A stretch of DNA of 64,000 nucleotides from Plantago ovata. Taxonomy: Eukaryota > Streptophyta > Magnoliopsida > Lamiales > Plantaginaceae. Under the pieces are notes generated by a model. It was not told where the DNA came from. It saw only the letters and a program-made list of their open reading frames with translations, and ran no database searches. The stretch is taken from positions 131,660,096 through 131,724,095 of the forward strand of contig CM051455.1 of the NCBI GenBank assembly GCA_028274465.1, given 5' to 3'. The stretch's first letter is position 1. The number at the start of each line of letters is the position of its first letter. Of this stretch, positions 10,447-23,651 are shown one piece after another. A program made the position numbers and the translations under genes.

Positions 10447-10782
10447 TTGGTGGACCGCCAGTTTGCTCAAATCTACAGTTTGCTTCTACGTTACCGTAAC
10501 CCAAGGCAGTCAGAATTAGACTCGATTGCTCCAGGATGGAATAAGTGGGGATGCTCGGGAATCAAGAAACCACCAGGTAGCGTCATAGTGGGAGCTGCCA
10601 AGGGATGGATATGCAGTTCAACTACTGACAATTACAATGAGTTCGAGCTAAGGAACCATGCCCTTAACTTGAATATGTCCACTAACAATCTATGCCACTA
10701 TCCTCCTGGCCAGGATATTGTATGTGTACGTACCACCTTATCAATTTATTGCGCTCACTCCGATCGTGGTGGAGTGGCCTGA
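10447..10782 (+). other. Unrecognised ORF-like segment
   Basis: An open frame of about 110 codons opens with GTG, not ATG. It contains Cys/Trp/Gly-containing stretches (GWNKWGCSG, GAAKGWICSS) that are more complex than the AT-rich surroundings, so it may be the remnant of an exon. I do not recognise a family. No good splice sites at the edges and no upstream exon were found. Confidence 0.2.
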
Positions 10783-10894
10783 GTTCGATTCAGCACTGCG
10801 TTTTGGCAGTCTCTTAAGCGTAATTTTCTATTTCATTGATGTGCGATTCTATTGTTGCTATGATATTTTTAAAAGTTTGGCCGTTACCAAAAAA
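10740..10894 (+). mobile_element. Possible LINE 3' tail
   Basis: The sequence ends with a motif (GGCCGTTACCAAAAAA) resembling the 3' ends of plant L1-type LINEs; a similar GTGTTACCAAAAAAC ends the LINE remnant near 19190. The body contains no conserved coding sequence. Very short, so tentative. Confidence 0.25.
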
Positions 10895-12010
10895 TTGTTG
10901 CTATGATATTGCAGTTAATTAACCATAGTTTAGTTGATGAAAGAGCTACCATGTGTTAGTCATTATTGTTTTGTGTAGTTTGGTATTAGAGTCTTGATCA
11001 TATATATACCAGTTTTTGGTATTTAAATTGAAAAAAAATTATATTGCCCTCGAATCTTTTTAAAAAGTTGCACTTTACCCGAACATCTTTTAGAAATGTC
11101 ATGATACCACCAAACCTTTGTAAAAAGATTGCAGTTTAACCAAAACTTTAACACCCTTAAATGAATAAGGGCAAAACTGGAAACTTCAACACCGAAACTT
11201 TTACTCGAACCTTCGGCAGATCTTCTTCTCCCACTAAATACTCATCATTGTCATTACCATGATCCACAAATACACTCACCGACTTGTTTTCATCCACAAA
11301 ATTACCAAGGTTTAGTACATCGGTGTCTCTCTCCAACAACACAGTATCCATACAATTACTTAAACCACTCTTGGATTAATAAAATGCAGTCAGTTCACTA
11401 CCAACACCAAATAAACTTGTCATTTCTTTAATCTCCAACATACTCATCTCATTACTAGAACAAAAATCAAAATAATCCACTATGCCGCCAACGCCAACAT
11501 AAGCTAATCTGTTCCAGCCAAATAAGTTCACTACATCAACTTAGCCAAGACAACAACTCAGAGTAAGAAACAAAATGTATTAACATGTACCAATAAGTAT
11601 AGCAGTAGAATATGACAAAAATATAGTGCGATAGAATTGGATTAATCAATTCTACCCATAAACAACCAATTAATCACCACATAAATTAGATTAATCACAG
11701 CCTGAGGTAGGATGTACAAGAAACGACAATTTGACAAAATATGCAAAAAAACAAGGGTAAAGTTTAGTACGTACCATATGATGGAATCTTCGGAGAATTG
11801 GAACTCCTCTTCTTCCATGCCATTGCCTTCCGTTTGTAGAATTTGATGGCGGAGAAGATACTTCTCCGAGCCCAATAGTATATGAAGCGTCTTGTTTAAT
11901 ATCGAAACTAACGGAGTATTAATACCAACAAATTACTCGAAAGGCAATAATCCGAAACTCCAACCAATAGGTCAAGGGTTCGAGTCACCACGGGGTAAAT
12001 GGGAAACAAT
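10895..12010. other. AT-rich region without a supported gene
   Basis: Contains only short open frames on both strands (for example a minus-strand acidic frame at 11157-11351), none with recognisable domains. A TTCGAGTC word at 11974-11981 resembles a Pol III B box, but no tRNA fold surrounds it. Confidence 0.4.
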
Positions 12011-12012
12011 TA

Positions 12013-12222
12013 TTGATTCTCGCTTTGCTGGTAAAAATAAAAAATAAAAAAATAAAAACGAAACCAACAAAATCTTTAAAACAAGTTCGTCTGAAACCAA
12101 CAAAATACTTAAACCAGACCTGGAACCAACGAAATTTAGAAACCAAGTCCGTAAGAACTAAAACAAACAAAATGTTGGAAAGTTCTAAAACCAACAAAAC
12201 ATTGAAACCAATGAAATTCTGA
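12013..12222. repeat. Degenerate short tandem repeat (AAACCAACAAAAT-like)
   Basis: A run of imperfect copies of AAACCAACAAAAT and related words with intervening GTCCGTAAGAAC-type segments. The repetition makes long shadow frames on both strands (FVGF repeats on minus, KTNKTLKP on plus); I do not regard these as genes. Confidence 0.6.
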
Positions 12223-12329
12223 CATTCTGAATAAAATCAAATCCATCTTAAATCAGCGAACTACAATTAAAATTAAGTCTGTATGTCCGAAACTAAATCT
12301 ACTAGAGTACATCTCTGTTCTCTTCGTCA

Positions 12330-12500
12330 GAAAACTCATTATTTCCAATTTAGTTCAATTCAATTCAATTCAGATTTATTTAGTTGTATTTTACACTACA
12401 AATAAAGTCAGTTCAGTGCAACTTTATTCAGTCGAGTTCAGTTCATTCATCCAGTTCAGTTCAATTCAATTCTGTTAAGTTTCAGTTCTATTCAAACGAA
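12330..12500. repeat. TTCAG-rich dispersed element
   Basis: Dense TTCAGTTCAG and TTCAATTCAATT words, followed by an A-run near 12505. Same composition as 4835-5026 and 28440-28630. The following bases to about 13050 are AT-rich and show no gene. Confidence 0.5.
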
Positions 12501-13054
12501 AAGAAAAAAAAAAAAAAACATATTTGACATAGAATTCATTTCAAATATTTTAATTAAATATAGTTTTTATTTTCAATTGAAATTCATAATAATAAGAGCA
12601 CTCCTTATGGATGTTTCTTTGGGTCATATTTGGGGATTTAATGTCAAAATAAATCCCCAAAAAGCCTATAATAGAGATTTATTTGGGCTACTAAATAGTA
12701 GCTCATGGCAAATGGGTACTAATTAGTAGCCCAAGTTTAAGCTTCAAATATAGGACCCGCAAGGAAAACTCCAAATAATATGTACTACTCCATTCCATTT
12801 TTACTCTACATGTATGTAGAGTATTAGACCACAATAAAGTCCCAAACAATGAGGAGACTTCATTTAGAAGAGACTTTTTGGGAATTTTAATATTTAAAAA
12901 CATCTATTTAAACCCCGACAGTAAAAAATGCTCTATAAAATAGACTAAATTATAATATTAGGCACAAAATTATAATGGAACTCAAAAATATACATTAAAT
13001 AGAGTCTAAGTTACATTTTGAAATCCACATATGAAATACTATCATATGTAAAGA

Positions 13055-14680
13055 CAGGGAAGTGAGTGAAAAAGAGCGAATCTGCTCCTCACCGGCACAC
13101 AACCACCACGACCGCCACCAATAGAACACCGCGTCTCCTCACCGACCACCGGTTGTCCTCACTACGCCATTCACTTGTGCAGTAAGAATCCTTCTCTACT
13201 TTGGATATAGCTTAATTGAATTTTGATTGATTAGGGTGATTTTGTTTGTTTACCTGCTCCGAATAATAATAAGCTTCTATTTGAGATGATAACTACTAAT
13301 TAAGGACTCCAGTTTATTTCAATGGATTGCTTGAGCATTGGTTTATATAGTAGTATATTTTAGGAATTGTACTATAGTATGTATTATTACTGAATTGTCA
13401 CACTTTTTGGCTAGCTAGCTAGTATGTACTATAGCTTTGCCGTTTCAAAAAAATAAATAAATTGAAAGCTAATATATTGACAGATCTTTATTTCTGTCGG
13501 ATTTGTATGGTGTGTAGTGTACCTAAGGCAATTAGGCAAGTGCATGATGCACAAAACCAAACACTGTTTATCTGAACTCGTTTGCGTGATTTCTGGCCTT
13601 GTTTATAGAGTATATATCATGTACAGTAGTACCTTTTTTAGAAAAAATAGGATGGGGCAGAACACTACTTTGAAAAACTCAGCAAGTTAGGGAAACTGGA
13701 GATTTAAACTAGGAAAAATGGCCTTGTTCATTTTAATATTCGAAAATCATCTGCATATTTTTCTACTGGTGAATATTTTGAAAATTTGATTCTTGCAGGT
13801 TATGTATTGTAGGATGTCAGAATATATTATCTAGATTTTACAAACAGAATTTTGAAAAGCTATAATTAGCATGCAATAATCATTTGCTACATGCACTAGG
13901 TTTAATGACATTGTTTCATGATAAATAAGTTAAGTTTTGTGTATTTATTATCTACATGGTATCTATCACTTTGATTCTTCATATTATTTGAGAGCTTCCG
14001 TCATATTTGAAATCATTAGCTAGCAATTATGTGAACATTGGTGACACAAATGGTATCATTATCTCTAATATGAACACATGTATATATGATAATCAATGTA
14101 ATAGATTAAGTTTAATGGAGTTGTTCATGAATTTATAATTAATGGAAATTTAATATGATGTGTTTTCAGGTTAATTTGTCTGAAATCGTGAGCACGGGCA
14201 GTGATCATTTTCTGATCCGCACTGGAAAGTAATAGTTCCAATAAAAAAAGTGCTCCTGCAAATGTCAATCGAGATGTCATTATTAACTTGCCAGAGTGTC
14301 GTAAGTTGTATTCTCTCTAGCCTGCCTACACCGGATACTGTGCGAACAAGTGTTTTATCAAAATCTTGGGAATTTAAATAGACCTCCATTTACAATATTG
14401 ATGTTAAGGAGAAACCAATGACCTGTAAAAGTTTCCTTAACATTGTGGACAGGTTGCTTACCCATTCACAATATATTAGAAGTTTCTGTCTATCCTGTAG
14501 TGACGAATGTGACCATAGTCACATACAAAACTGGATATCTGTTGTGTTCATATGCAATGTGGAGAGTGTTGCAATGCATGTTTGGAGCAATTTGATCCCA
14601 TCCGCCCCGTCCCGACAGTGTTAACCGACAGCTTAATCAGTTTCACTTCATTAAAAGAATTTGAGAATTGTTCCAGCTGT
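13055..14680 (+). pseudogene. Decayed F-box/FBD/LRR gene, upstream tandem copy
   Basis: Collinear with the F-box pseudogene at 15785-18342, from the leader (both contain GAATCTGC(T/A)CCTCAC and CACTTGTGC(A/G)GTAAGAATCC) through the F-box exon and the start of the LRR region. The start codon is lost (GTGAGCACG against ATGAGCACG), a stop interrupts the segment before the F-box (GGAAAGTAATAG), and further stops and indels follow. It keeps CGA at the Arg codon of the F-box end (GTGCGAACAAG), where the downstream copy has TGA. Similarity fades near 14680. From there to 15780 no gene is seen. Confidence 0.8.
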
Positions 14681-15784
14681 TCCAGAACATCACTTGCTAC
14701 GTCTCTCCCTTGGCCATAGCTTCTCCATTCTGGCTCCGTAGATCATTTCTTTTCCTCTCAAGACTAGTGGCAATGTGGCATCACTCATTCTCGTGGCTTT
14801 TCTCGTTCGTATTGTTCGAGTTGGTAGATTTTGTAAATTTCCCAGGCAAGTTCCCTTTAGAAATCTTATGCTTTTATTAATTACTCAAGGGTTTATGAAT
14901 AATTTGTTGGTGAAACATAATCAATAATACATATTTGGTGTAACAGTTCATATAATTTGATTATTGATTCTCTTGTTGATGATAGATGATGATATACATG
15001 AATATTTGGCCCTGGTTGTACATTGGTATCTACCTTGTGAAGTAGAACATAGTGGTAAATAAATGACAACCTTATTCAAGCAGTTGGAAAAATAAAGTAA
15101 GGCCAGGAAGCACTTGTTAGTTGTTACTAAATAAAAAGAGTAATAAAAATTAAAAAGAGTAATATATTTGGCTTTGAAAGCTTATTTCAATATACTGGCT
15201 TGAAGGTAAGCCCATCAAAGTTAAAGTTAAAGAGAACGTTGAGTCTTTTAAGTACTCCAGAATTTAAACTTAGGTTTCCCGTGAATGTTTTTGCATTGCA
15301 TTATGATGTGTAATTAACCTTACAACATACGAAGAATTTGAAATGCAAGAGAAAAGATAGTAACTGGATTCATGGAATAGGCATGGGAACTTGCTTAGTC
15401 AAGTGATTGAGACTAACACTTGCTATTTAAACAGTTTTAGGTGATCGAGTTGAACTTAGGGGAGTGGATGAAGGCGCCGAGTAGCAGTGATCAGTACCTC
15501 AAGCCCAGATATCTATGTTTATATTTTTCATTCTCCCCAAGTTCACTTTTCGTATTTATGTTAATTCATCTTCCGCAAATATTAGTAGTTAAATTCATTT
15601 TCATTGCATTAACTTATATTTTCTATTTATGACGCACTATTCGTCTGAGCACAAATTAGTTTTCAAGTTTAAATTTCAGCTGCATTTCGAGGCCTACGGT
15701 CTAGCACGAATTTAACTTTTTTTCATAGTTCGTTTAAATAATTTAGGGCAATACAGAAACAAACAATTTATCTTTATCATTTGC

Positions 15785-18342
15785 AAAGACACAGTGAAGT
15801 GAAAATAGATCGAATCTGCACCTCACTGCCGCCACCACCAACACCACCGCTTCTCCCATGACCACCTGTTGCCCTAACTCCGTCAGTCACTTGTGCGGTA
15901 AGAATCCTTCTCTATTTTTTATATAGCTTGATTGATTGAACTTTGATTGAGCATCACAACTAGGGTTCTTTTGATTCTGTACCTGCTCCGAAAAATAAAT
16001 CACTTGAGCTGCTGATTTAGATGATTATAATGAAGGACACCAGTTTATTCCAATGGATTACTTTAATGATTTGTTTATTTTTAGATTTATTTATTATGTA
16101 TTCTTAGCAAGCACCTAGGTTTATATGTATAGTTTAGGACCTGTATGTATTAATGAGTTACTAATTCTTTGCTTGTCTATTGAAAGCTAATAGTTTAAAA
16201 AAATCATGTTTTTAGAATAGGTAGGAAAACTGGAAATTTAAACTGGTATTTGATTTTGATGTGTGCCCATTTCTGTGAATGTATTTGCATATTATTCTAA
16301 TAATACTAAACCTGTTATGGGAGTGAGTTCATATTTGTGGGGAGTTCCTAAAAATCATCTACATATTTTCTACAGATGATTCTTTTGAAAACTTGATTCT
16401 AGCAGATTATCTTGGTTGTCAGAATATATTATCTGATTTTTCAAACAGAAATTCGGAATGCAACAAGCACTAGGTTTAATGACATTGTTTCATGATGAAT
16501 AAGTTTTTAAGTATTTATTTGCTTCGTTCATTGTATTTGAGTGCTTCTGTCATTGAAATCATTAGCTAGCAATTATGTGTACATCGGTGACACAAACGGT
16601 ATCAACATCTCTATCTATAATATGAACACATGTATATATGTTAATCAACGTAGTAAATTAAGTTTAATGGAGTTGTTCATGAAAGGTATAGATTCATGGA
16701 AGTTTCATGTGATTTGTTTTCAGGTTAATTTGCCTGAAATCATGAGCACGAGCGGTAATCTTGATTTTCTGATCCGTACTGGAAGAAATAGTTCCAATAA
16801 AAAATGTGCTCTTGAAAATGCTAATCAAGATGTCATTAGTAACTTACCGGACTGTGTCATAAGTCGTATTCTGTCTAGCCTACCTACACGGGATGCTGTG
16901 TGAACAAGTGTTTTATCAAAAGCTTGGGAATTTAAATGGACCTCCATTTACAATATTGATGTTGAGGAGAAACCAGCGGGCAATATAAGTTTCCTCGAGT
17001 TTGTGGACAGGTTGCTTACTCACTCAAAGTACACTAAAAGTTTCCGCCTTGCGTGTAGTAACAAATGTGACCATAGTCACATAAAAAACTGGATATCTAG
17101 TGTGTTCTTACGCAATGTGGAGACTGTTGCAATTCGTGCTCTTTGCTGTAGGGAGGATCCCAACCAAATAGTGTTACCCCGCAGCTTACTGAGTTGCTTT
17201 TCACTAAAAGAATTGAGAATTGTAATGGCTTGTATATTTAAAGTTCCAGCTAGGTTTTGCTTTCCCAACCTCACAAGTTTACATCTTGGAAATGTTCAGA
17301 TTCTCACTGAAACTGATACAGTGAGGTTTAATTTGCCAGTGCTGCAAAGATGTAAACTATGGTGCTTTTGGTCGTTGAATGTTTAGTGTGTCGATATCTA
17401 TGCTCCTGCACTGACTTCATTTGTATCATACACCCCATATGCTGAAGAAGAACGCAACTACACTATTAAGATTGATCCTGGAGTGAAACTTGCTCATTTT
17501 GAAGTTAACGGTAGTTATATGGAAAAATTTCTCTTGGCTGGATCACAAGTGGTCACTGCAATTATATTGAACGATGATGAGGCAGCTTTGACGTTTGAAA
17601 AGTGTGAATTGCGATTTAGGAGGCTACTGAATGAATTCTCAAGTATAGAGGAATTGACCTTATCGTGTCTTGTGGCTCAGGTGATTAATTCATACTTTCA
17701 CTCGCTCATTACATGAGATATCTAGTAGTTTTTTCTCACAATTTTGAATATGATTTGTTCTTACTCTCTTATGTAATTGTATCAAGGCTATTGGACAAAG
17801 AAAATTGGGACTTCCTGTTCGTAAGTATGATAAGCTTGTACGGCTAAAGCTGCGTACTTCATATTCACGGGGAAATCATCATTCTACCTACGATGGTCTA
17901 CTAGAGCTACTTCATGCGGCACCATATCTGAAATTTTTATCCGTTGATGTGGTGAGTAATACTTCGTTTTCCCTACTTTAACGTATGGTTTATGTTGAGA
18001 ATAAGCTAGGTTGTCTCATGTGCTGCTCTTTCTTGGGTACAGACTTCTGTTCTCAGATTCTCCAATGATGGTGCTTATGATTTTGACGCGGTTGTATCTG
18101 TGCCATCCTGTATTGTTTCTCACTTGGAGGAAGTCACGTTGTACGGCCTTAGAGCCAGTGAACGCCATCTCGAGCTAGCCTAGTTTCTACTAAAGAATGG
18201 TTCAAAACTAAAGAAATTTTACGCCCACGTTCTGGGTAAATCTAAAGATGAAGTTGAAGACGCGTTACTACAACTTCCTAAAGGTTCACAAGGTGCATCA
18301 ATTGTCACATTGGTTCAAGTTTTTTTAAATAGGAGGGATTAG
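15785..18342 (+). pseudogene. F-box/FBD/LRR gene with three stop codons
   Basis: The ATG at 16742 opens a frame with a clear F-box (DVISNLPDCVISRILSSLPT), then LRR-like segments (LLSCFSLKELRI, FPNLTSLHLGNVQ) and an FBD-type C-terminus (HLEEVTLYGL, ELLKNG-like), ending near 18342. Splice sites remain recognisable: donor at about 17681 (GCTCAG/gtgatt), acceptor near 17787, donor near 17952, acceptor about 18042. In-frame stops occur at 16901 (TGA where the sister copy has CGA), 17384 (TAG) and 18181 (TAG). F-box/FBD/LRR proteins are substrate adaptors of SCF ubiquitin ligases; this copy is almost certainly inactive. The pair arose by a tandem duplication of about 2.7 kb. Confidence 0.85.
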
Positions 18343-18610
18343 GTTTCATTATGCATCTTTGTCAAATCATTAAACCTATTAGAATCGTTATCTTGCTGTC
18401 TTTTGATGTTAATTCACTCTATCGGATTCCGTGTATTGAATTAAGTGTTTTGATATTATTATTGATTCCGTAGTAGACTACTAGTACTATATCTTGATTT
18501 ACACACCTCAATTGTTCCCCTTACAATCAAGGGATTTATAAGTGGAGAAAATTATGTGTATATGAATTTATTTCATTCACCTCATGTTCATATTTCATTA
18601 GTTTTGAACA

Positions 18611-19190
18611 TTGAGAGAAAATCGAAATAACATTGTTTTTAAAAATGGTGGGGGCTTCCCGAAGGAAATTGTAGAGAAGATTCAGGTTTCCCCGTTTCGG
18701 TTTCCCAATGGTTACGATTGCGAGGCGTTATTGAACGAAGTTAGGAGAAGGCGGGCTGCTCTGTTTTTGCAGCTGTCATATATGTTCTCCTGTTATAGTA
18801 TTCGCTGGGTGCTGGTTGGAAATTGGTTTAATGGTGCATTCTTGCTTCTATTTGTATCAAATTATGTTATCACCTTCCTTTATGTTATCATACGTTTGCT
18901 TAGTTACCTAGATATTTCGCCTTTTCGGTCTTGGCTAGAGTTCGATTGTGAACTTGTCACCTTTGGACTCTCAGCTTCTTGCTAGTGGGTAGACATACTA
19001 GACAAAAATGGTGGCTAAGAGTGAATCCCGACCATAAGTTGAATTGGGTGATGCGTATTTTGGAGCCGATTTTGATGTATAATTTTCTCATGTCATAGGC
19101 TTTTTTGTTGTCGGTGCATATCTTGTGCACATCATTTTTGTACTTATTATTTTGTGAATAAAATTTTTGGTGTTACCAAAAAACAAATTA
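18611..19190 (+). mobile_element. 3' remnant of an L1-type LINE
   Basis: The start reads like the end of a plant LINE ORF2 (RNNIVFKNGGG in one frame) and is followed by a 3' UTR ending AATAAAATTTTTGGTGTTACCAAAAAAC, typical of these elements. Stops and frameshifts interrupt all frames. The 5' portion is missing. Confidence 0.55.
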
Positions 19191-19194
19191 TTAA

Positions 19195-19690
19195 TGAAAT
19201 TAACACTAGTAATGTTGAAACTTGAAACTAATGTAATGAATACTATTAGTGTTGAAAGTCTGAAACTAACACTCTTTATACTGAAACTAATTAAATTGAC
19301 ATTACTAGTGCTGCAACTTACGAAACTAACATTTAATGAAACTAACATGCATTATATTTATTTACTTGAGCAAGAGTTCAATTTTTATATACTAGAGCTC
19401 AAGTCATATATAATTATATATACTTGAGTAAGAGTCCGATTTGAGTCTAACTCAAAAGAAAAAAAAATTAAAAAAAAAAAAAAAGGAAAACTAGGAACAC
19501 AAGCCTTATTGAGCCCGGAAAGGTATAATCATGAATGTGTTGCATATCAGCCCTGCCGAGCCTACCAAATAAATATTATCGAGCTAAGCCAGCTCATCTC
19601 GCTAATAAGACAAGCTTATAAAGAGGCTCGAGTTAAAAGTCGAAATACTTATCAAGCGAGCTCGAGCATAGCTGAATAACTGCTAGGTAA
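19195..19690. repeat. Low-complexity GAAACTAAC / GAGCTCGAGC region
   Basis: Imperfect repeats of TTGAAACTAA and ACTAGTGTTGAAA are followed by an A-rich run (about 19460-19490) and a segment with GAGCTCGAGC words, probably worn transposon sequence. No gene is seen between the LINE tail and the leader of the epimerase gene. Confidence 0.4.
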
Positions 19691-20031
19691 AAATCTCATT
19701 TTTGGTCTTTTTTACTCCGCTTCTCTCTCTCCCAATCAAATTCATTCTACAGATGACAGAATCAAAAAGGGAATATAAATTTGACGAAAAAAGAGTTGGC
19801 GTGATCGTCAATCAAGACTGGCCAACCATTGCAGATAACCCCATTCCATCTCCTCCCCTGAAATATCAAATCCGCCACGTGTCATCCACATACCCCTTCT
19901 ACCAACAATTTCCACCGAAAAATCTGGTGATTTCCAATTTTCATTCGTGTATACAGGGAGCCTCATTTCAACAACTTGTAAGCGCCAAAATAAGGAAAAT
20001 ACCACTTTGATATTCAACTAGAATTTGATCA

Positions 20032-23000
20032 ATGGCGTCAACAGCTGCTTCATTGGGTTCCTCAACTCTGTTGCAGTCACTTGGTGGAAGCTTCACCGGC
20101 AAGAAGCTTTCTGTTTCCGCTCCAATCTCCCAAAGTTTTTCTAGGTAAACTTCATTTCATGGCCAATACTTTCATCACGATTAGTTTCGTTAACCGTTTT
20201 TCATCTGTTGAATTGAACGTTTCTTCTCGTGATTCTCAATTTCGGAATTGTTGAGTCAACTGTTGGTTATTTGTTAAGCCAAATTAGATTTCGTACCTAT
20301 CTGTTAATCTATTTGCCCTAGGGGCTAGGTGAGAAACTTCGATTTAATTTAACCAATGTTGCTAAGCGTTTGCTGGTGTTTTCAATGAGTTAGCTGATTA
20401 CGCAGGGTGCCTATGATGTGTTTGTGAAAATGCTCGTGAGACATATTGTACTGTACATACATTTGTCCTGTATATTATGAACTTCCAAATCCGGTAAATT
20501 TGTTGGCTGATCGTATCATTTAATCAAAATGTTGTTTACCAAGTGTTGCTTGTTGCTTAGATGTGAGTAAATATCACTGTTCTTGTGTTGTGTTGGTTTC
20601 GTGCAATGCATATATACAATCTTAATTACCAAAGTTAAGCGAGCTTATTATGCATGATCCACCACGAAGGTGAAATTGTTTTTGCCAGTCGATCAATGTT
20701 CGTTTCTGTAACATATTAGTGTGGTGTAATATATCTGGGCTTCTGAATTCTGATTGTTTTTTGTCTTACTTTATCTGGAAATGCAGGAGAAAATCTTTTG
20801 CCGTAGTGAAGGCTAGCTCTCGTGTTGATAAGTTTTCCAAAAGCGACATCATTGTCTCTCCTTCTATTCTTTCTGCTAATTTTTCCAAGTTAGGAGAACA
20901 GGTAAACTTCATTGTCTAACGTTAACACTTTGTGGCAACAAAGGATGTCAGTCAATTTTATGTGGTTTCCATTTAGCATATTATTTTTGTATTATTGGAA
21001 AATTTCTGCATTCCGATGCTTAATGGTGTCCTGAATCTGGAGATTATTGTGTTTCATGACCATTTTTTAATATTGTATGACCAGGTAAAAGCAGTGGAAT
21101 TGGCTGGTTGTGATTGGATTCATGTTGATGTGATGGACGGACGGTTTGTTCCAAATATTACAATTGGGCCGCTTGTAGTTGATGCATTGCGCCCAGTCAC
21201 AGACCTTCCGTTGGATGTGCATTTGGTAACGTTCTCGTTCATTTCAATTAAGTTACTCACTCGGCACTACTTGTCAAACTCCATCAGCTAATAAAGAATT
21301 AAAGCATTGCAGATGATTGTAGAACCTGAGCAAAGAGTCGCAGACTTTATAAAGGCTGGAGCTGACATAGTTAGTATCCACTGTGAACAATCGTCAACTA
21401 TCCATTTGCATCGTACTGTAAATGAAGTAAGAATTATATGAACTTGACAGTATTACATGCAAGTTTTTCTAAGGAAACTGTAATCCTGTATTTTGTCAGT
21501 TTTTTCCTGCTGAAGCATTAACAGCTCCATACCTTGGTTGCTTTCTTGTAGGTAAAGAATCTGGGTGCTAAAGCCGGCGTAGTCCTAAACCCTGGAACCC
21601 CATTGACTGCCATCGAATATATTCTTGATGGTAAGATTTAGTGATTCTTTTCAATGAAAGGGTGCATATGAGGGATACTGTTGCTAGAGTTTTCTTATTT
21701 AGTAGATGGGTTCTTCTCGTTTAAACAAGGCCTAACTAAAGGCTAGCTGCCGTATGCGGTTTGGGAAATGAAACAACACATTTTCACGTACTTGCCGGTT
21801 GTGATTTGTGTAGAAATGAGCCCATAAAATGCTGAATGTTCAATAAGTCATTTTGAATTAAATTTTGAAACCGTAAGATGAACAAATTGAGCATGTCCTT
21901 ATTTTGTTTTACATTGAAATTTAAGCATTTACATTAAAAGAAAAACAAATGTACAGTGATGTGGTTGTTTGAATTTAATCGTTTTACCCTTTTCTGGCAT
22001 CATTGATATGAATTAGTGTGGCCCTGTGGATAATTATATCATCCGTTCTTAATGTGAAAAAGAAGTCTTATATTTGCATCTGAATAAACAAGTCAATTCT
22101 CTCAGCACCTCTGTTCTTATAACTTGATTTTTTGTCTCTCTTTCTTCCATGTACAGTGGTTGATCTTGTACTGATAATGTCTGTAAACCCTGGATTTGGT
22201 GGTCAAAGCTTCATAGAGAGCCAAGTTAAGAAAATAGCAGACTTGAGAAGAATGTGCGTGGAAAAGGTATGATATGAATCGGTTAGATTATCAAATAGGA
22301 TGCAACATGTAATTCACTGGCTTCCTTGCCAGAAATACCATAAGCTTTATGTGCTTGCATTTACTTTGCAGGGAGTAAACCCATGGATTGAGGTGGATGG
22401 TGGAGTTGGTCCAAAAAATGCTTACAAGGTCAGTCTCTTCAAGTGTTAATCAATGCGTAAAAGAAAACGAAGTTAAACATTCTCTGCTTTGGGATTAAAA
22501 ATCTCACTTCATCTGGTTAGTACCATAGTACCAGACGTCAGTTGTCTCATATATCATTCAGGGGACTGCATAACAAACCTGGTGAAATTCTTTGAGGAAA
22601 AACCTGAGCTTTAGTCATCTTATTTATCAGGGGACTTCATCCAAAAAAAACTTGAGCTCCTTTGGGTTTTCTTACCTAACAGAACTAACCCCTGAGCTAT
22701 AAACCTGTAAACAGATCTTTACTAGCTATGAATTAGCTCAACAAAGTTTAATTCGGTTTTCTCAAATACATTGTAAAAGTGGGATTGTGATTAGAAAATA
22801 AAATATTTAAAAAAAAATAAAAAATAAAAAAAGGATTCAAGAAGTGAGTCTGAGGCGGTCAGAGTGATTGAGAGAGGAGGGTATGAGATTATCTAAACCC
22901 TGAGATGATTTTGACCTGTGATGACTGAAAACAACCAGTCCAGTATGTCGTCAGTATTTTGTGGTTGGCAATTTGTTGAAGGTGGCTGTAACTCAATTTT

Positions 23001-23651
23001 GATGATTTCAGCCTGAGGATATCACATTTCCATGATTTTGGATGGATTTCTCGACTTTCTTTGGGATAGTACTAAGAGTGGCTATTATAACTAGGGAATC
23101 CTCTATTCTGTTATAGAAGTCAGAGTAAGGTTGCTAGTCGGCAGTCGCTGTGATTTATGGTTTCTACCGACTTTTAGCTACATTCAAGTTGGAGAAATAG
23201 GAACTTGTAACAACCAGTTTTAGATTTATAAATCATCTCCTGCCCCAGCTGAAAATACTGGTTCTACATCTAATACTATTACTGTTATGGATAAAATGAG
23301 AGAAAAGAAACATAGTTTGGATGTTTAGGTCTCAATGGGTCAAGTGTCAGGAGAAATTAAGTTTTTGCTTTCTATGCTTATGTTTGCACGTTAACAGAAA
23401 CTATCCCCTTAATCAATATGTTCATTATGGCAGGTTATTGAAGCTGGGGCAAATGCATTAGTTGCTGGATCTGCTGTTTTTGGTGCCCCAGATTATGCTG
23501 AAGGTAAAAAGAAGCAATATCATTCAAAGCTTGTTCAGAACCAATTAATTCTTCTTAAATCTTAACGTATCTGAAATTCTCGTATACATTGATTTTGTCA
23601 GCTATTAAAGGAATCAAAACTAGCAAAAGGCCTGTTGCAGTCCCAGTGTAG
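20032..23651 (+). CDS. RPE: Ribulose-5-phosphate 3-epimerase, chloroplast (282 aa, 9 exons)
   Basis: Interconverts ribulose-5-phosphate and xylulose-5-phosphate in the Calvin-Benson cycle and the oxidative pentose phosphate pathway in the stroma. Exons: 20032-20144, 20787-20901, 21085-21225, 21313-21426, 21552-21630, 22157-22266, 22372-22428, 23434-23503, 23602-23651; the sum is 849 nt and every junction keeps frame. Residues 1 to about 50 are a Ser-rich transit peptide ([16 protein letters not shown]). The mature TIM barrel shows [30 protein letters not shown] (catalytic Asp and metal region), [34 protein letters not shown] (second catalytic Asp), and AGSAVFGA. Intron 7 is about 1 kb; no nested gene was seen in it. 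It converges on the PPR gene, with under 500 bp between the stop codons. Confidence 0.97.

Noticed and set aside
11940..12010. Possible tRNA gene or SINE (GGTTCGAGTCAC B-box-like word)
   Set aside because: No acceptor stem, anticodon arm or matching A box at the right distance could be drawn.
12013..12222. Overlapping plus and minus ORFs of about 70 codons
   Set aside because: Products of a degenerate short tandem repeat, with low-complexity translation on both strands.
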